Below are positions 9,263-19,904 of a stretch of 52,147 nucleotides of DNA, one piece after another. Below the pieces are notes generated by a model. That model searched no databases. It was given only the letters and a program-made list of their open reading frames with translations, and had not been told where the DNA came from. How positions within the stretch are numbered: the first letter of the stretch is position 1; every line of letters starts with the position of its first letter. The translations under genes were made by a program, and so were the position numbers. This stretch comes from an uncultured Pelagibacteraceae bacterium (GTDB lineage Bacteria > Pseudomonadota > Alphaproteobacteria > Pelagibacterales > Pelagibacteraceae): contig CABZEV010000002.1 of the NCBI GenBank assembly GCA_902524865.1, positions 1 to 52,147 of the forward strand. The letters are read 5' to 3'.

Positions 9263-9955
9263 ATGGAACTTCTAACATTTGGAGATACTGGTTGGGGCGA
9301 TGAACTATTTCGTGCCACCCTGATGACTATAGCTGTTTCGATTACAGCAATGATTGTAGGTTTTCTTTTTGCATTAATTTTTACTCCATTAAAATTATCT
9401 AAAAATAGGTTCTTAAATTTTATTGCCAATTCATACACTACAATAATAAGAGGTGTTCCAGAATTATTAGTGATTTACCTTTTCTTTTTTGGTGGGACCG
9501 GTGCAGTTATGTTTGTAGCTTCAATATTTGGATATAATGAATATATTAAAATAAACGCTTTCATTACAGGAGCTTTTGCAATTGGAATTATTTCAGGCGC
9601 ATATTCGACAGAAGTTTTTAGAGGGGCGATCCAATCAATTGATAAAGGCCAGTTCGAGGCTGCTAATGTATTAGGTTTAAATAAATTTGGAAAATTTTTC
9701 AAAATTATTTTACCTCAAACATTAAGATTAGCTATTCCAAATCTAAGTAATGTTTGGCAGATAACTCTAAAAGACACTTCTCTAATTTCAGTTACAGGTT
9801 TAGTTGAAATTATGAGACAATCTTACATTGCTGCTGGATCAACGAGAGATCCATTATTCTTTTATTCATTTGCTGCAGTTTTGTATTTATTACTTACTTT
9901 TGTGAGTATGAAATTAATTAACAGATTAGAAGTAAAATATAATAGGGGGTACTAA
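9263..9955 (+). CDS. Polar amino acid ABC transporter permease (HisQ/ArtQ-type)
   Basis: Multiple TM segments; EAANVLGLNKFGKFFKIILPQTLRLAIPNLSN (EAA loop). Confidence 0.88.
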   Translation: MELLTFGDTGWGDELFRATLMTIAVSITAMIVGFLFALIFTPLKLSKNRFLNFIANSYTTIIRGVPELLVIYLFFFGGTGAVMFVASIFGYNEYIKINAFITGAFAIGIISGAYSTEVFRGAIQSIDKGQFEAANVLGLNKFGKFFKIILPQTLRLAIPNLSNVWQITLKDTSLISVTGLVEIMRQSYIAAGSTRDPLFFYSFAAVLYLLLTFVSMKLINRLEVKYNRGY

Positions 9956-10629
9956 TGGATCTTGAATTAATGATTAATAGTCTCCCAAAGTTACTAAATG
10001 CTGCTCTAATAACTTTAAAACTTCTCTCAGTTTCTCTAATAATTGGATTATTCATTGGCTTATTTTTTGCAATCCTAAGATTAAATAAAAATATATTTAT
10101 CAATAGATTTGCTTATGGATATTCCTATGTTTTTAGAGGTACACCACTTTTAGTACAGATATTCATTATTTATTTTGGATTAGGTCAGATTGAATATTTA
10201 AGATCGACAGTTTTATGGGTAATTTTAAAAGAACCATATTGGTGTGCAATAATTGCTTTTGCTCTAAACACGGGTGCTTACACTTCAGAGATAATGAGAT
10301 CAGCATTTCAAACCATTAAACCTGGAATAATAGAGGCAGGTAAAAGTTTGGGTATCTCAAACAAAGTAATCTTCTATAAAATTCAAATTCCTATCGCTAT
10401 TAGACAATCTTTACCAGCTTATGGAAATGAAATTATACTAATGATGAAAGGAACTTCTTTAGCAAGTACTGTCACAATTATGGATTTAACAGGTGTTGCA
10501 AAATATATAATTTCAACAACTTTTAAACCAATTGAGGTATTTATTGTTGCTGGTGGTATTTATCTATTTATGACCTTTATAATCCATAATATGATTAAGT
10601 TTTTAGAAAAGAAATACAGCTTTAATTAA
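9955..10629 (+). CDS. Polar amino acid ABC transporter permease (HisM/ArtM-type)
   Basis: FRGTPLLVQIFIIYFGLGQ; EAGKSLGISNKVIFYKIQIPIAIRQSLPAYGNE. Confidence 0.88.
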   Translation: MDLELMINSLPKLLNAALITLKLLSVSLIIGLFIGLFFAILRLNKNIFINRFAYGYSYVFRGTPLLVQIFIIYFGLGQIEYLRSTVLWVILKEPYWCAIIAFALNTGAYTSEIMRSAFQTIKPGIIEAGKSLGISNKVIFYKIQIPIAIRQSLPAYGNEIILMMKGTSLASTVTIMDLTGVAKYIISTTFKPIEVFIVAGGIYLFMTFIIHNMIKFLEKKYSFN

Positions 10630-11777
10630 AGCACAACTAAATCAATTTTTTGCTTACCAAGTCTTTGATTACCTTGCTCAGTGACTAAATAAGTTTCACC
10701 CAGGTTCATTGCTAATTGATTTTCTGAGTCCATTAAAATCATGTGCATAAAAAAAACATTTCCAGGCTCAATCACATATGGATTTTCGGTATATAACATT
10801 GGCCAATCCATCCAATTTGGAGCAAAAGTAGCACCTAAAGAATATCCACATGCATTCATTCTTGCTTTATTAAAACCAAGATCATCAAAAGTTTTTGCGT
10901 GAATATCAAAAACCTCTCCAATTTTATTTCCAGGTTTTAATTTATTTTCACAATTCTTTAACGCTTCAACACACGCCTCATGCATTTTATGATGTTTAGG
11001 ATCTGCTTTACTTATAGGAATTGTTCTAAACATTGCTGAATGGTAATGTCTATAAGTGCCAGCCCATTCTATAGTTAATTGATCTTGATCATTTAAAGTT
11101 TGTTTTTCTGATTGATAACGGCAAAGCAGAGCATTTTTGCCTGAACCAATAATAAATTCATTTGCAGGATAATCTCCGCCTCCTTCAAATATAACTTTAT
11201 TCATTTCAGCCAAAATTTTAGACTCATTCACACCCGCTTTGGCATATTTCCAAACTTCATCCAAAGCTTGATCAGCTAGCTCTGCAGCTTTTTTTACATA
11301 AACTATTTCCTCTTTGGATTTCACTACTCTTAACTTTGTTATTAAGTCTGATTTATCTTCAACACAGCAATAATTCTCTAAAGATTTATTGAGCTTCAAT
11401 GTATTTTTTCCAGTCAATCCATAAGCCTCATATTCAATTCCTAATTTTTTTCCTTTAAGATTTAGCTCGTCCAAAATAACTTTAAGATCATCGGTTGGGT
11501 TCGATCCATCTTTATCAACCCAAATTCTAATGTCTTTTATATTGGATGTATTTTGTGCCTGTCTTAAATCTGGAGCTCTAGTTAGTAATATCGTGTTTCC
11601 TTTTTTATCTAAAATTAATGTTTGAAAGAAAACATATCCAAATGTGTCATAACCAGTTAACCAATACATTGACTCTTGTCTAAACATTAATAAGGCTTCT
11701 ATGTTTTGATCTTTCATAGAATCTAAAACTTTAGATTTTCTAGTTCTAAATTCTTCCTGTGAAAAATGAAGTCCCAT
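10626..11777 (-). CDS. M24-family Xaa-Pro peptidase (PepQ/DoeA-like)
   Basis: Creatinase N-domain followed by pita-bread fold: KLRVVKSKEEIVYVKKAAELADQAL, ACGYSLGATFAPNWMD, EPGNVFFMHMI. Confidence 0.82.
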   Translation of the reverse strand: MGLHFSQEEFRTRKSKVLDSMKDQNIEALLMFRQESMYWLTGYDTFGYVFFQTLILDKKGNTILLTRAPDLRQAQNTSNIKDIRIWVDKDGSNPTDDLKVILDELNLKGKKLGIEYEAYGLTGKNTLKLNKSLENYCCVEDKSDLITKLRVVKSKEEIVYVKKAAELADQALDEVWKYAKAGVNESKILAEMNKVIFEGGGDYPANEFIIGSGKNALLCRYQSEKQTLNDQDQLTIEWAGTYRHYHSAMFRTIPISKADPKHHKMHEACVEALKNCENKLKPGNKIGEVFDIHAKTFDDLGFNKARMNACGYSLGATFAPNWMDWPMLYTENPYVIEPGNVFFMHMILMDSENQLAMNLGETYLVTEQGNQRLGKQKIDLVVL

Positions 11778-11784
11778 TAATGAT

Positions 11785-12174
11785 TTAATAACTGGTGTAT
11801 TCTTTTATTTCTTTGATAGCTGACCCAGTGTGATTGTTAATCTCTAATTTAATTTTTGCACGGTCATCATTAAGAAAATGCACATCTCTTGAAAGCTTAA
11901 TAAATTTTTCCCCAAAATCCTTTTCTTTCTCACATTGTCTTTTATCATCCTCGATAACCCAAAGTTTTGCATTAATTACTTTAAGAGATTGGTAAAGATT
12001 ATTTAGTTTTTGATCAGATTTGATATTTTCATCTAATTGATTTTTTAGAATAGAGTGTTCGTTATTAATAAATTTTAATTTTTCAGCATCTTTTATCTTT
12101 TCTTTTTTAATCTCTAAAATTGAAATTTTATCTAAAAGTTCTCCAATTGAAACTTCTACTATAATTTTATTCAT
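11785..12174 (-). CDS. Small hypothetical protein, DUF6165-like
   Basis: IVEVSIGELLDKISILEIKKEKI with charged helical remainder; divergent from a GT9 gene. Confidence 0.55.
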   Translation of the reverse strand: MNKIIVEVSIGELLDKISILEIKKEKIKDAEKLKFINNEHSILKNQLDENIKSDQKLNNLYQSLKVINAKLWVIEDDKRQCEKEKDFGEKFIKLSRDVHFLNDDRAKIKLEINNHTGSAIKEIKEYTSY

Positions 12175-12206
12175 AAAATTTAATACTATGTTATCTTGTT
12201 ATAATT

Positions 12207-13145
12207 ATGTCTAATATACTAATTATCAAACACGGATCTTTAGGAGATATAGCTCAAGCAAGTGGTGCTATTCAAGATATATCTGAAAATTACAAAAGTG
12301 ATAAAATTCATTTTCTTACCACAAGACCTTATATAGATTTATTTAATAAAAATCCTTTTGTACACAATGTTATTTTAGATAAAAGATTATCAAAAATTAA
12401 TTTGGTTTATCTTTATTTCTTGATGCGTGAATTAAAAAAGCATAATTTTGCACGAGTTTTTGATTTACAAAATTCTTCTAGGACAAACTTTTATAAAAAT
12501 ATTCTTTTTCCAAAAGCAACAAATGAGACATGGTCCAGCTCAATGACAACTTTGCCTAAAAATGAGATAAAAGAGAACTTTGATAAGAAATCGGTACTAG
12601 AGAGATTTGATTATCAATTAAAGATTTCAGGGTTAAGCACTCTTAATACTTTGAAACCTAACTTTAACTGGGCATCCTCGGATATTAGTGAAATTAAAAA
12701 ACAATATAATTTAAAAAAATATATTTTATTATTTCCTTTTTGCTCACCACATTTAACAATAAAAAAATGGCCATTTTATAATGACTTAACCAAACTATTT
12801 TTTAATAAGTTTGGTGAAGAATTTAAGGTAATAACTGCACCAGGTTCTCAAGAAATAAATGAAGCAAAAAAGATTAATGCAATTAGTATTTTAGACAATG
12901 GAAAAGCATTAGACATTTCTCAACTAACTTCACTGATCAAAGATAGCGTTTTTGTAATTGCTAATGATACTGGACCAGCACATATTGCTGCTCATGTTGG
13001 AGCTAAAGGTTTGAGTTTGTTTGGGAAACATACAACAGCGTATAAAGTAAATATTGAAACAGAAAATTTTAAATCAATTGAGGTCAGCGACCTTAAAAAT
13101 TTAAGCGCAGATAAAGTGTTTGAAAGATCTATACAAAGTATATGA
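12207..13145 (+). CDS. Glycosyltransferase family 9 (heptosyltransferase-like)
   Basis: ILIIKHGSLGDIAQASGAI, FVIANDTGPAHIAAHVGAKGLSLFG. Confidence 0.88.
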   Translation: MSNILIIKHGSLGDIAQASGAIQDISENYKSDKIHFLTTRPYIDLFNKNPFVHNVILDKRLSKINLVYLYFLMRELKKHNFARVFDLQNSSRTNFYKNILFPKATNETWSSSMTTLPKNEIKENFDKKSVLERFDYQLKISGLSTLNTLKPNFNWASSDISEIKKQYNLKKYILLFPFCSPHLTIKKWPFYNDLTKLFFNKFGEEFKVITAPGSQEINEAKKINAISILDNGKALDISQLTSLIKDSVFVIANDTGPAHIAAHVGAKGLSLFGKHTTAYKVNIETENFKSIEVSDLKNLSADKVFERSIQSI

Positions 13146-13148
13146 GTA

Positions 13149-14231
13149 CTAACTTTTTTTAAATTTTTTTAAAATAAAAGGTAAGATAATAACAATCGAA
13201 AGAATCCTTAAAAAATGATGATAACTAACAAATATTGGGTCAATATTGTAAGCGACACTTATTACAACCATTTCATGAATTCCACCGGGAGCAAAACTTA
13301 AAAATGTAGGTATAAAACTAAATCCTAGGAACTCTTGCAACACATAAGCAGTTAGCATCGCAACAATCACCAAAATAGCGCTAACAATTATTCCGTGGAA
13401 TATGAAAAAGAGTAATTCTTTTATTTTCAAACCATTAAGTCTACTTCCTAGAGCTGTTCCCAAGAATATAAAGGCTATATTAATGAAAGTGTTTGGAAAT
13501 CTTGAGTCTACTATTTCAAGAGTATAAAGAAGACCAGACAAAGCCATTGCCCCAATCAAGGTCGGTGAGGGTATATTTAGTTTTTTCAAGAAAATAGCAA
13601 ACATTACACAAACTACTATTAGAAACGTAATTTCAAAAAAATATTTTAAATCGTAAATATTTGTAAAATTATAACCAGTCATTTCTGAAAAACCAAAATT
13701 ATTTATAAATAGTATTGGTACAAAACTGACGATGAAAATCACTCGTGTTGCCTGTGGAATTAATACCCCTTTGTAATCACTTTTTTTCCCAAACTCTAAC
13801 AAAGCTGCAGAGATAGGAACAAATGCACCAGGTAATGCTGCAAGAATAGATACTAATTTTTCAAATTTACAAATTTTATAAAAATAATATCCAGCAAGTA
13901 TTGTACTAACGAGAGTACATATGAGCATGGCAAAAGATGAATAAATCCATAAATGAATTTTGTATAATAAAGTAACGTTTAGAGTTCCACCTAATATTAT
14001 TCCAACTATTAAAAATACAGGATTTAACAATTTGGTTGGAAAAATTATTTTATAATTTGTAAAAGCAAAGCAAAGATTAAAACCCAAAGAACCAAGCAGC
14101 CAGGGAAGGGGCAAACCTATTAATGTCCCAATATATCCACCGATTATACCTATAAATAAAGCCTTATAACTTTTTTTTAAATCTTTTAAAATTCCAGAAA
14201 ACTGGAGAAAAATATTTAATTTTAACATCAA
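13149..14231 (-). CDS. AbrB-family membrane protein
   Basis: Polytopic; two repeats with IGGYIGTLIGLPLPWLLGSL and LNIPSPTLIGAMALSGLLY; SFAPGGIHEMVVISVAYNIDPIFVSYHHFLRI. Confidence 0.75.
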   Translation of the reverse strand: MMLKLNIFLQFSGILKDLKKSYKALFIGIIGGYIGTLIGLPLPWLLGSLGFNLCFAFTNYKIIFPTKLLNPVFLIVGIILGGTLNVTLLYKIHLWIYSSFAMLICTLVSTILAGYYFYKICKFEKLVSILAALPGAFVPISAALLEFGKKSDYKGVLIPQATRVIFIVSFVPILFINNFGFSEMTGYNFTNIYDLKYFFEITFLIVVCVMFAIFLKKLNIPSPTLIGAMALSGLLYTLEIVDSRFPNTFINIAFIFLGTALGSRLNGLKIKELLFFIFHGIIVSAILVIVAMLTAYVLQEFLGFSFIPTFLSFAPGGIHEMVVISVAYNIDPIFVSYHHFLRILSIVIILPFILKKFKKS

Positions 14232-14367
14232 TAATTAGTGTTTATATTAAATAAGTCAAAAAAATAGACTTTATATTATTAACATATCTTTTTGTGATAT
14301 TGCTCATTGACTTAAGTTTCTATTTAAGGTTATTTTTTAAATATATTAATTAATCAGAGGGATAAAA

Positions 14368-15345
14368 ATGATAAAAAAAATACAAAGTATTTTCTTATGC
14401 TTCGCGTTAGTAGTTACTTCTTTTGTCGGTATGGGACAAGTTGCAACTATTGCAATTGCTGCTGATTTCCCATCAAAACCAATTGAGGTAGTAACTCATG
14501 CTGGGTTAGGTGGAGGAACTGATACAACAGCTAGAATGTTGTTAATTCGAACAAGAAAAAATCTTAAAAATAATGCTTACATAACTCCAAAAAAAGGAGA
14601 TAGTGGAAATAAAGCTATGGCTTACGTTAAATCTAAGCCAAAAGATGGTCATACAGTTTTAGCTATAACACCCACTCATTTATTTAGAATGGCGAGAGGT
14701 GAAGCTGCATTAACAATCGATGATTTCGTTGGAGTTGCTAGAACTACAGTTGACCCGATTGTAATCTTCGTCAATGCAAAAAGTCCTTACAAAACAATTG
14801 AGGACTTAATTAAAGCTGGAAACAAGAAACCTATTAAATATGGTGGAACTAATGTTGGAAGTGTTGACCATATATCTGGTCTAATTTTTGCAAGAGAGGC
14901 AAAAACTAAAATTGCTTTTGTACCTTTTGAAGGAGGTGGAGCAATTATGACGAGCTTAGTAGGAAATCAAATTGAAGCAGCAGGTTTGAACTTAGATGAA
15001 GGTAAAGATCAACTTGATGCTGGAGAATTAAGAGTGCTAGCTGTTATGGCAGATCAGAGGATGGCCGCTCTTCCTGATACTCCAACTTTGAAAGAAAAAG
15101 GTATCAATGCATCGTTTGCAACGGTTAGAGGAGTTGTTGTGTTAAAAGGTACACCTCAAAGTGCAATTGATAAACTTGAAAAAGGTTTTCTTAAAGCGAT
15201 GAAGCATCCTGTATATCAAAACTATTTACAGGGTGCAGGTTTAGACTCATCTAGCGTTGCTGGCTCAAAAGCTTGGGATAGCGAAATTAAATCAATTTAC
15301 AAAGAAGCAAGAGCTGCTTTAGTAAGTTTAGGTTTAGCTAAATAA
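14368..15345 (+). CDS. Tripartite tricarboxylate transporter substrate-binding protein (TctC/Bug family)
   Basis: Signal peptide; FPSKPIEVVTHAGLGGGTDTTARML; Bug-family pattern to the C-terminus. Confidence 0.88.
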   Translation: MIKKIQSIFLCFALVVTSFVGMGQVATIAIAADFPSKPIEVVTHAGLGGGTDTTARMLLIRTRKNLKNNAYITPKKGDSGNKAMAYVKSKPKDGHTVLAITPTHLFRMARGEAALTIDDFVGVARTTVDPIVIFVNAKSPYKTIEDLIKAGNKKPIKYGGTNVGSVDHISGLIFAREAKTKIAFVPFEGGGAIMTSLVGNQIEAAGLNLDEGKDQLDAGELRVLAVMADQRMAALPDTPTLKEKGINASFATVRGVVVLKGTPQSAIDKLEKGFLKAMKHPVYQNYLQGAGLDSSSVAGSKAWDSEIKSIYKEARAALVSLGLAK

Positions 15346-15357
15346 TTAAATTTATAT

Positions 15358-15383
15358 TCAACGGGAGCAAAAACTCCCGTTGA
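15358..15383 (+). promoter_or_regulatory. Intercistronic hairpin between TctC and TctB
   Basis: TCAACGGGAG - CAAAAA - CTCCCGTTGA, perfect 10-bp stem; no strong U-tract follows. Confidence 0.85.
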
Positions 15384-15392
15384 TACTTTCTC

Positions 15393-15857
15393 ATGATAAA
15401 AGATATTAAAATCTTAAGTGTTATAATATTTATTTCGTTAATTCTTTTTGGTTATACATTCACATTCGATGAAGTACCTGAAATTTTGGCCCAAGGTATG
15501 CAACCCACAATGATGCCAAGATTAATTTTTTCACTTATAATTTTTTTGTGTTTTTTTCAAATTTACCAAAACAAATCACTTAAATCGGAAAATAAAGATA
15601 TCATTAAAAGAAATGCATTTATTACTTTTGCATATACATTGTTTATAGTTTTAATTGCAGATAAATTAGGTTTTTTAATATCTGTATTTCTTTTTACTTT
15701 AATAACTCCTATTCTTTGGCAAAGAAAAGATTATGTAAAAATTACTTTATATTCTTTTTCTATGACAATATTTGTATTTGTTTTTTTTACTTTGATTCTT
15801 CAATTAAAGTTTCCACAAGGAATCCTCGAAGATTTTATAATTAGAAATTTTTATTAA
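15393..15857 (+). CDS. Tripartite tricarboxylate transporter small membrane subunit TctB
   Basis: Four predicted TM segments in TctC-TctB-TctA order. Confidence 0.75.
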   Translation: MIKDIKILSVIIFISLILFGYTFTFDEVPEILAQGMQPTMMPRLIFSLIIFLCFFQIYQNKSLKSENKDIIKRNAFITFAYTLFIVLIADKLGFLISVFLFTLITPILWQRKDYVKITLYSFSMTIFVFVFFTLILQLKFPQGILEDFIIRNFY

Positions 15858-17338
15858 TGGACATATTTTCTAACATTTCATTAATATTAGATGCAAAAAC
15901 GTTAGCTTTAATTTTGGGTTCCACTATTACTGGAGTTCTTATTGGGGCTTTACCTGGTCTAAGTTCTGGAATGGCAATTGCTTTATTATTACCTTTCACA
16001 ATTTATCTCGAACCAAGTCAAGCAATTGCAGCAATGGCAGCTTTATATTGTGGTGGCACATTTGGAGGTTCAATCACAGCAATACTTATTAATGCGCCAG
16101 GAGCACCACCTGCGGCAGCTACAGCTTTTGATGGTTTTCCTATGGCTCAAAAAGGACAAGCTGGAAAAGCATTAGGCATGGCAGCAGTATCAAGTGTCGT
16201 TGGCGGTGTTATATCTTTAATGGTTTTAATTACATTTGCTCCAACACTTGCTCGTATTGCTTATAAATTTGGACCACCAGAATATTTTGCATTAGCTATA
16301 TTTGGCTTGTCAATGCTTGCCTCAATAAGCTCTAAATCCCCAGTCAAAAATTTAATTGGTGGTCTGATAGGATTATTTGTTGCAACTATTGGTGTTCATT
16401 TAACCACAGGAATTTCTAGATTTACCTTTGGAGTTGATGAGTTGTTTGAAGGAATAAGTTTTGTTCCAGTTTTAATTGGATTATTTGCCATGTCAGAAAT
16501 ACTAGTGCAAGCATCTAAAAGTGAGCTGTTATTGGAGAGGATAAAATTTTCGGCAATTAAGTTACCTTCGATTAGTGAATTTAAAAGTTGCGGGAAATCA
16601 ATTCTAAGATCATCAGGTATTGGAACTTTTATTGGTATTTTACCAGCCGAAGGTGGAACAGTTAGTGCAATGATTGGTTACAATGAAGCTAGAAGATGGT
16701 CCAAGAATAAAGAAAATTTTGGAAAAGGGGAAATTGAAGGAGTGGCTGCACCTGAGTCAGCAAACAATGCTGCAACAGGTGGAGCAATGATACCAACACT
16801 GGCTCTTGGAATTCCTGGATCTGCGACAACTGCTGTAATACTTGGTGGATTCCAAATTCATGGATTAAGAGCAGGACCATATCTATTTGAGCAACAACCG
16901 GACCTTTTATACACAATTTTTTATGGGATGCTTTTAGCTAATTTTATTTTTTTAGTTTTTGGACTTATGGGTGCAAAAATTTTTTCTAGAATTTCTTTAA
17001 TACCCAGAGGTTATTTGTGGCCATCTGTTTTTGTTTTTTGTTTAGTAGGATCATATGGCTTATCCCAATCAATGGTGGATGTTTACATTATGTTAATTTC
17101 AGGTGTAATGGGTTTCTTTTTAAGACGATATGGTTTTTCTCCCGCGCCAATTATAATGGGTATTGTTTTAGGAGAATTAGTTGAAAATTCTTTAGCTCAA
17201 TCTATAATAATTTTTGATCAAAATATTTTTATGTTTTTCACAAGACCGATATGTTTATTATTTTTTGGATTAACTTTTTTAAGTTTATTTTACAGACCAA
17301 TAAAAAATTTGATAATGAAAGGAAAAAAAGATGAGTAA
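15857..17338 (+). CDS. Tripartite tricarboxylate transporter large permease TctA
   Basis: GVLIGALPGLSSGMAIALLLPFT, YCGGTFGGSITAILINAPGAPPAAATAFDGFPMAQKGQAGKALG. Confidence 0.95.
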   Translation: MDIFSNISLILDAKTLALILGSTITGVLIGALPGLSSGMAIALLLPFTIYLEPSQAIAAMAALYCGGTFGGSITAILINAPGAPPAAATAFDGFPMAQKGQAGKALGMAAVSSVVGGVISLMVLITFAPTLARIAYKFGPPEYFALAIFGLSMLASISSKSPVKNLIGGLIGLFVATIGVHLTTGISRFTFGVDELFEGISFVPVLIGLFAMSEILVQASKSELLLERIKFSAIKLPSISEFKSCGKSILRSSGIGTFIGILPAEGGTVSAMIGYNEARRWSKNKENFGKGEIEGVAAPESANNAATGGAMIPTLALGIPGSATTAVILGGFQIHGLRAGPYLFEQQPDLLYTIFYGMLLANFIFLVFGLMGAKIFSRISLIPRGYLWPSVFVFCLVGSYGLSQSMVDVYIMLISGVMGFFLRRYGFSPAPIIMGIVLGELVENSLAQSIIIFDQNIFMFFTRPICLLFFGLTFLSLFYRPIKNLIMKGKKDE

Positions 17339-18755
17339 AGCCTTTACCCCTAATATAAAATCAAAAAAAGGAAAAGATTTAACCAAATATGTCACTAAGT
17401 TTATACATGGAAATAAATTTAAAAATATTCCTAAAAACGTTATTGAATTAGCAAAAAAACATATTTTAGATGGATTTGGATTAGCATTATCAGGCTCTGT
17501 TGCAAGGACCGGTGAGTACCTATTCAAACATATAAAGAAAAATTCAGCTAAAGGAAAAGCCACTGTTATTGGTTCTACTATGAAATTACCAAGTCAGTTT
17601 GCTGCCTTGGCAAATGGCGTTGGTATTCACTCAGACGATTATGACGATACTCAATTAGCTGTAGCAAAAGATAGGGTATATGGTTTGTTAACTCACCCTA
17701 CAGCACCATGCTTACCAAGCGCATTTGCAGAAGGTGAAATTCATAAGATAAATGGTAAAGATTTTCTTAATGCTTATCTAATTGGTGTCGATGTTGAATG
17801 TAAAATCTCAGAAGCAATGTCTCCAAGACACTATCAACATGGTTTTCATTCTACAGCAACATGTGGAACATTTGCATCTGCAGCAGCAGCTTCAAAAATT
17901 AGAAAATATAGTTTTGATAAAACTTTAAGATCTATTGGAATCGCAGCCTCTTTAAGCGCTGGATTGAGAGAAAATTTTGGAACTATGACCAAACCATTGC
18001 ATGCTGGGAGAGCGGCTGAGAGTGGTGTAATTGCTTGTGATTTATCTGATTACGGATGGTCATCAACGGATAAAATTTTAGAGTCTCCAAGAGGTTTTTT
18101 CCAAGCCCACGGAGGTGGTTATGATATTAACGCCATTAAAGGAAAACTTGGTAGACCATGGACCTTCTCAAAACCAGGCATATCAATTAAACCTCATCCG
18201 TGTGGTTCTTTAACCCATCCAGGTATGACAAAGATGTTAGAGTTGATTAAAAAACATAACATAATATCTGATCAAGTTTTAAAAGTTGATGTAGGAACAA
18301 ATCATAATATGCAAAATGCTCTCATACATCATAGACCAACAAATGAATTTCAAGCAAAATTCAGTATGGAATATTCAATGGCAATTTTATTAATTGAGAA
18401 GAGAGCTTATATTCCAGAATATCAAGATAAAAGAATAAATAAATCCGATGTGCAAAAAATGTTGAGAAAAATTAATTTTTATAAAAATAAAACTGCTGAA
18501 GCTGCAGGCTATGATAAAATGACAACTTTAATCGACATCTATTTGAAAAATGGAAAAAAAATTTCAGGTCGAGGAGATTTTGGTAAAGGAAGTCCTGCGA
18601 TACCAATGTCTTATGATGAAGTTGCAGATAAATTTTTGGGTTGTGCAGAATTTGCTAAATGGCCAATTTTAAAATCAAAAAAAATAATTGAATTAGTTAA
18701 AGATTTAGAAAAAATTAAAGATATAAGGATCCTCGGAAGATTATTGAGTAAATAA
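17331..18755 (+). CDS. MmgE/PrpD family protein
   Basis: LAKKHILDGFGLALSG, GVGIHSDDYDDTQLA, HYQHGFHSTATCGTFASAAAAS, KPLHAGRAAESGVIA. Confidence 0.88.
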   Translation: MSKAFTPNIKSKKGKDLTKYVTKFIHGNKFKNIPKNVIELAKKHILDGFGLALSGSVARTGEYLFKHIKKNSAKGKATVIGSTMKLPSQFAALANGVGIHSDDYDDTQLAVAKDRVYGLLTHPTAPCLPSAFAEGEIHKINGKDFLNAYLIGVDVECKISEAMSPRHYQHGFHSTATCGTFASAAAASKIRKYSFDKTLRSIGIAASLSAGLRENFGTMTKPLHAGRAAESGVIACDLSDYGWSSTDKILESPRGFFQAHGGGYDINAIKGKLGRPWTFSKPGISIKPHPCGSLTHPGMTKMLELIKKHNIISDQVLKVDVGTNHNMQNALIHHRPTNEFQAKFSMEYSMAILLIEKRAYIPEYQDKRINKSDVQKMLRKINFYKNKTAEAAGYDKMTTLIDIYLKNGKKISGRGDFGKGSPAIPMSYDEVADKFLGCAEFAKWPILKSKKIIELVKDLEKIKDIRILGRLLSK

Positions 18756-18794
18756 TTAAAAATTCAATTCAAAGTTGTGTTTTAAAATTTAAGG

Positions 18795-18824
18795 TTGCAT
18801 TCAATTTCATACTATAATTATAAT
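18795..18824 (+). promoter_or_regulatory. Candidate sigma70-type promoter for second TTT operon
   Basis: TTGCAT (18795-18800), 18-bp spacer, TATAAT (18819-18824). Confidence 0.4.
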
Positions 18825-18855
18825 TATTTTTTAAATTAACTGAGGAAAATAAATA

Positions 18856-19836
18856 ATGATAAATATAAAAAAAATACTTTCAGTATTATTTTCAGCAATT
18901 CTTTTAATCTCAGCGACAGCTACTAATTCAATCGCCATTGACAAAATACATTTTGTAATTGGCGGTGGTGCTGGGGGTGGTTGGGATGGAACTGCTAGAG
19001 GGACTGGAGAAGCATTAACAAAAGCTGGTTTTTTAAAAAGTGCATCATTTGAAAATATGTCAGGTGGTGGTGGAGGCAAAGCACTTGCTTATATGATTAA
19101 TACTAAGCCTGAAAATACTGTCTTAGTTCAATCTACTCCATTAGTTTTAAGATCAATTACAAGACACAAAGGTTACGTAAGTGGCAGTGGTACTTTGTCT
19201 TATAAAGATGTTGTACCGATTGCTGGTGTAATAGGTGATTATGGTGCTATAGCAGTTGCTAAAAACTCACCTTATAAAAACTTTGCAGATGTTGTAAAAG
19301 CTTACAAAGCAGATCCTAATTCAATAAAAATGGCTGGTGGTTCTGTTAGAGGAAGTATGGATCATTTAATTGGTGCTTTAGCTTTTCAAGCTGCTGGAGC
19401 AAATCCGAACGACGTAGCTTATATTCCTTATGATGCAGGTGGAAAAGCATTAGCTGGACTTTTATCTGGGGAAACTCAAATTATCTCTACAGGTTTAGGT
19501 GAATTAATGGGTGCAAGAGACCAAGTAAGAATAATTGGTATCACTGCTCCTGACAGAGTATCTGATGCACCAGATGCACCAACACTTAAAGAACAAGGCT
19601 ATGATGTACAATTCGTTAATTGGAGAGGATTTTTTGGTCCTCCAGGTATGAGCAACAAGGATAAAAAAGCTATTGCTAAAATGTTAGGAGATGTACAAAA
19701 AACTCCAGAGTGGGAGACAGTTAGAGCAAGAAACGCATGGGTGAATATATACAATCCTGATAAAAAGTTTGTTAAATTCCTTAAAACACAAACTAAAGAA
19801 ATGACTGATCTAATGAAAAAATTAGGGGTTATTTAA
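18856..19836 (+). CDS. Tripartite tricarboxylate transporter substrate-binding protein (TctC), second copy
   Basis: Signal peptide; KIHFVIGGGAGGGWDGTARGTGEAL; Bug-like fold pattern. Confidence 0.87.
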   Translation: MINIKKILSVLFSAILLISATATNSIAIDKIHFVIGGGAGGGWDGTARGTGEALTKAGFLKSASFENMSGGGGGKALAYMINTKPENTVLVQSTPLVLRSITRHKGYVSGSGTLSYKDVVPIAGVIGDYGAIAVAKNSPYKNFADVVKAYKADPNSIKMAGGSVRGSMDHLIGALAFQAAGANPNDVAYIPYDAGGKALAGLLSGETQIISTGLGELMGARDQVRIIGITAPDRVSDAPDAPTLKEQGYDVQFVNWRGFFGPPGMSNKDKKAIAKMLGDVQKTPEWETVRARNAWVNIYNPDKKFVKFLKTQTKEMTDLMKKLGVI

Positions 19837-19857
19837 TCTTATAAAGATTAATAAATT

Positions 19858-19904
19858 AAAGAGCAGTGAATATAAATACTACAAAAATTATATCACTGCT
19901 CTTT
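19858..19904 (+). terminator. Terminator-like hairpin overlapping the 5' end of downstream tctB
   Basis: AAAGAGCAGTGA (19858-19869) pairs with TCACTGCTCTTT (19893-19904), extendable with TATAA/TTATA inside, followed by T run; predicted GTG start (19866) lies in the stem. Confidence 0.75.

Noticed and set aside
10622-10629. TTAATTAA at convergent stops as a regulatory palindrome
   Set aside because: Explained by two overlapping TAA stop codons in a compact genome.
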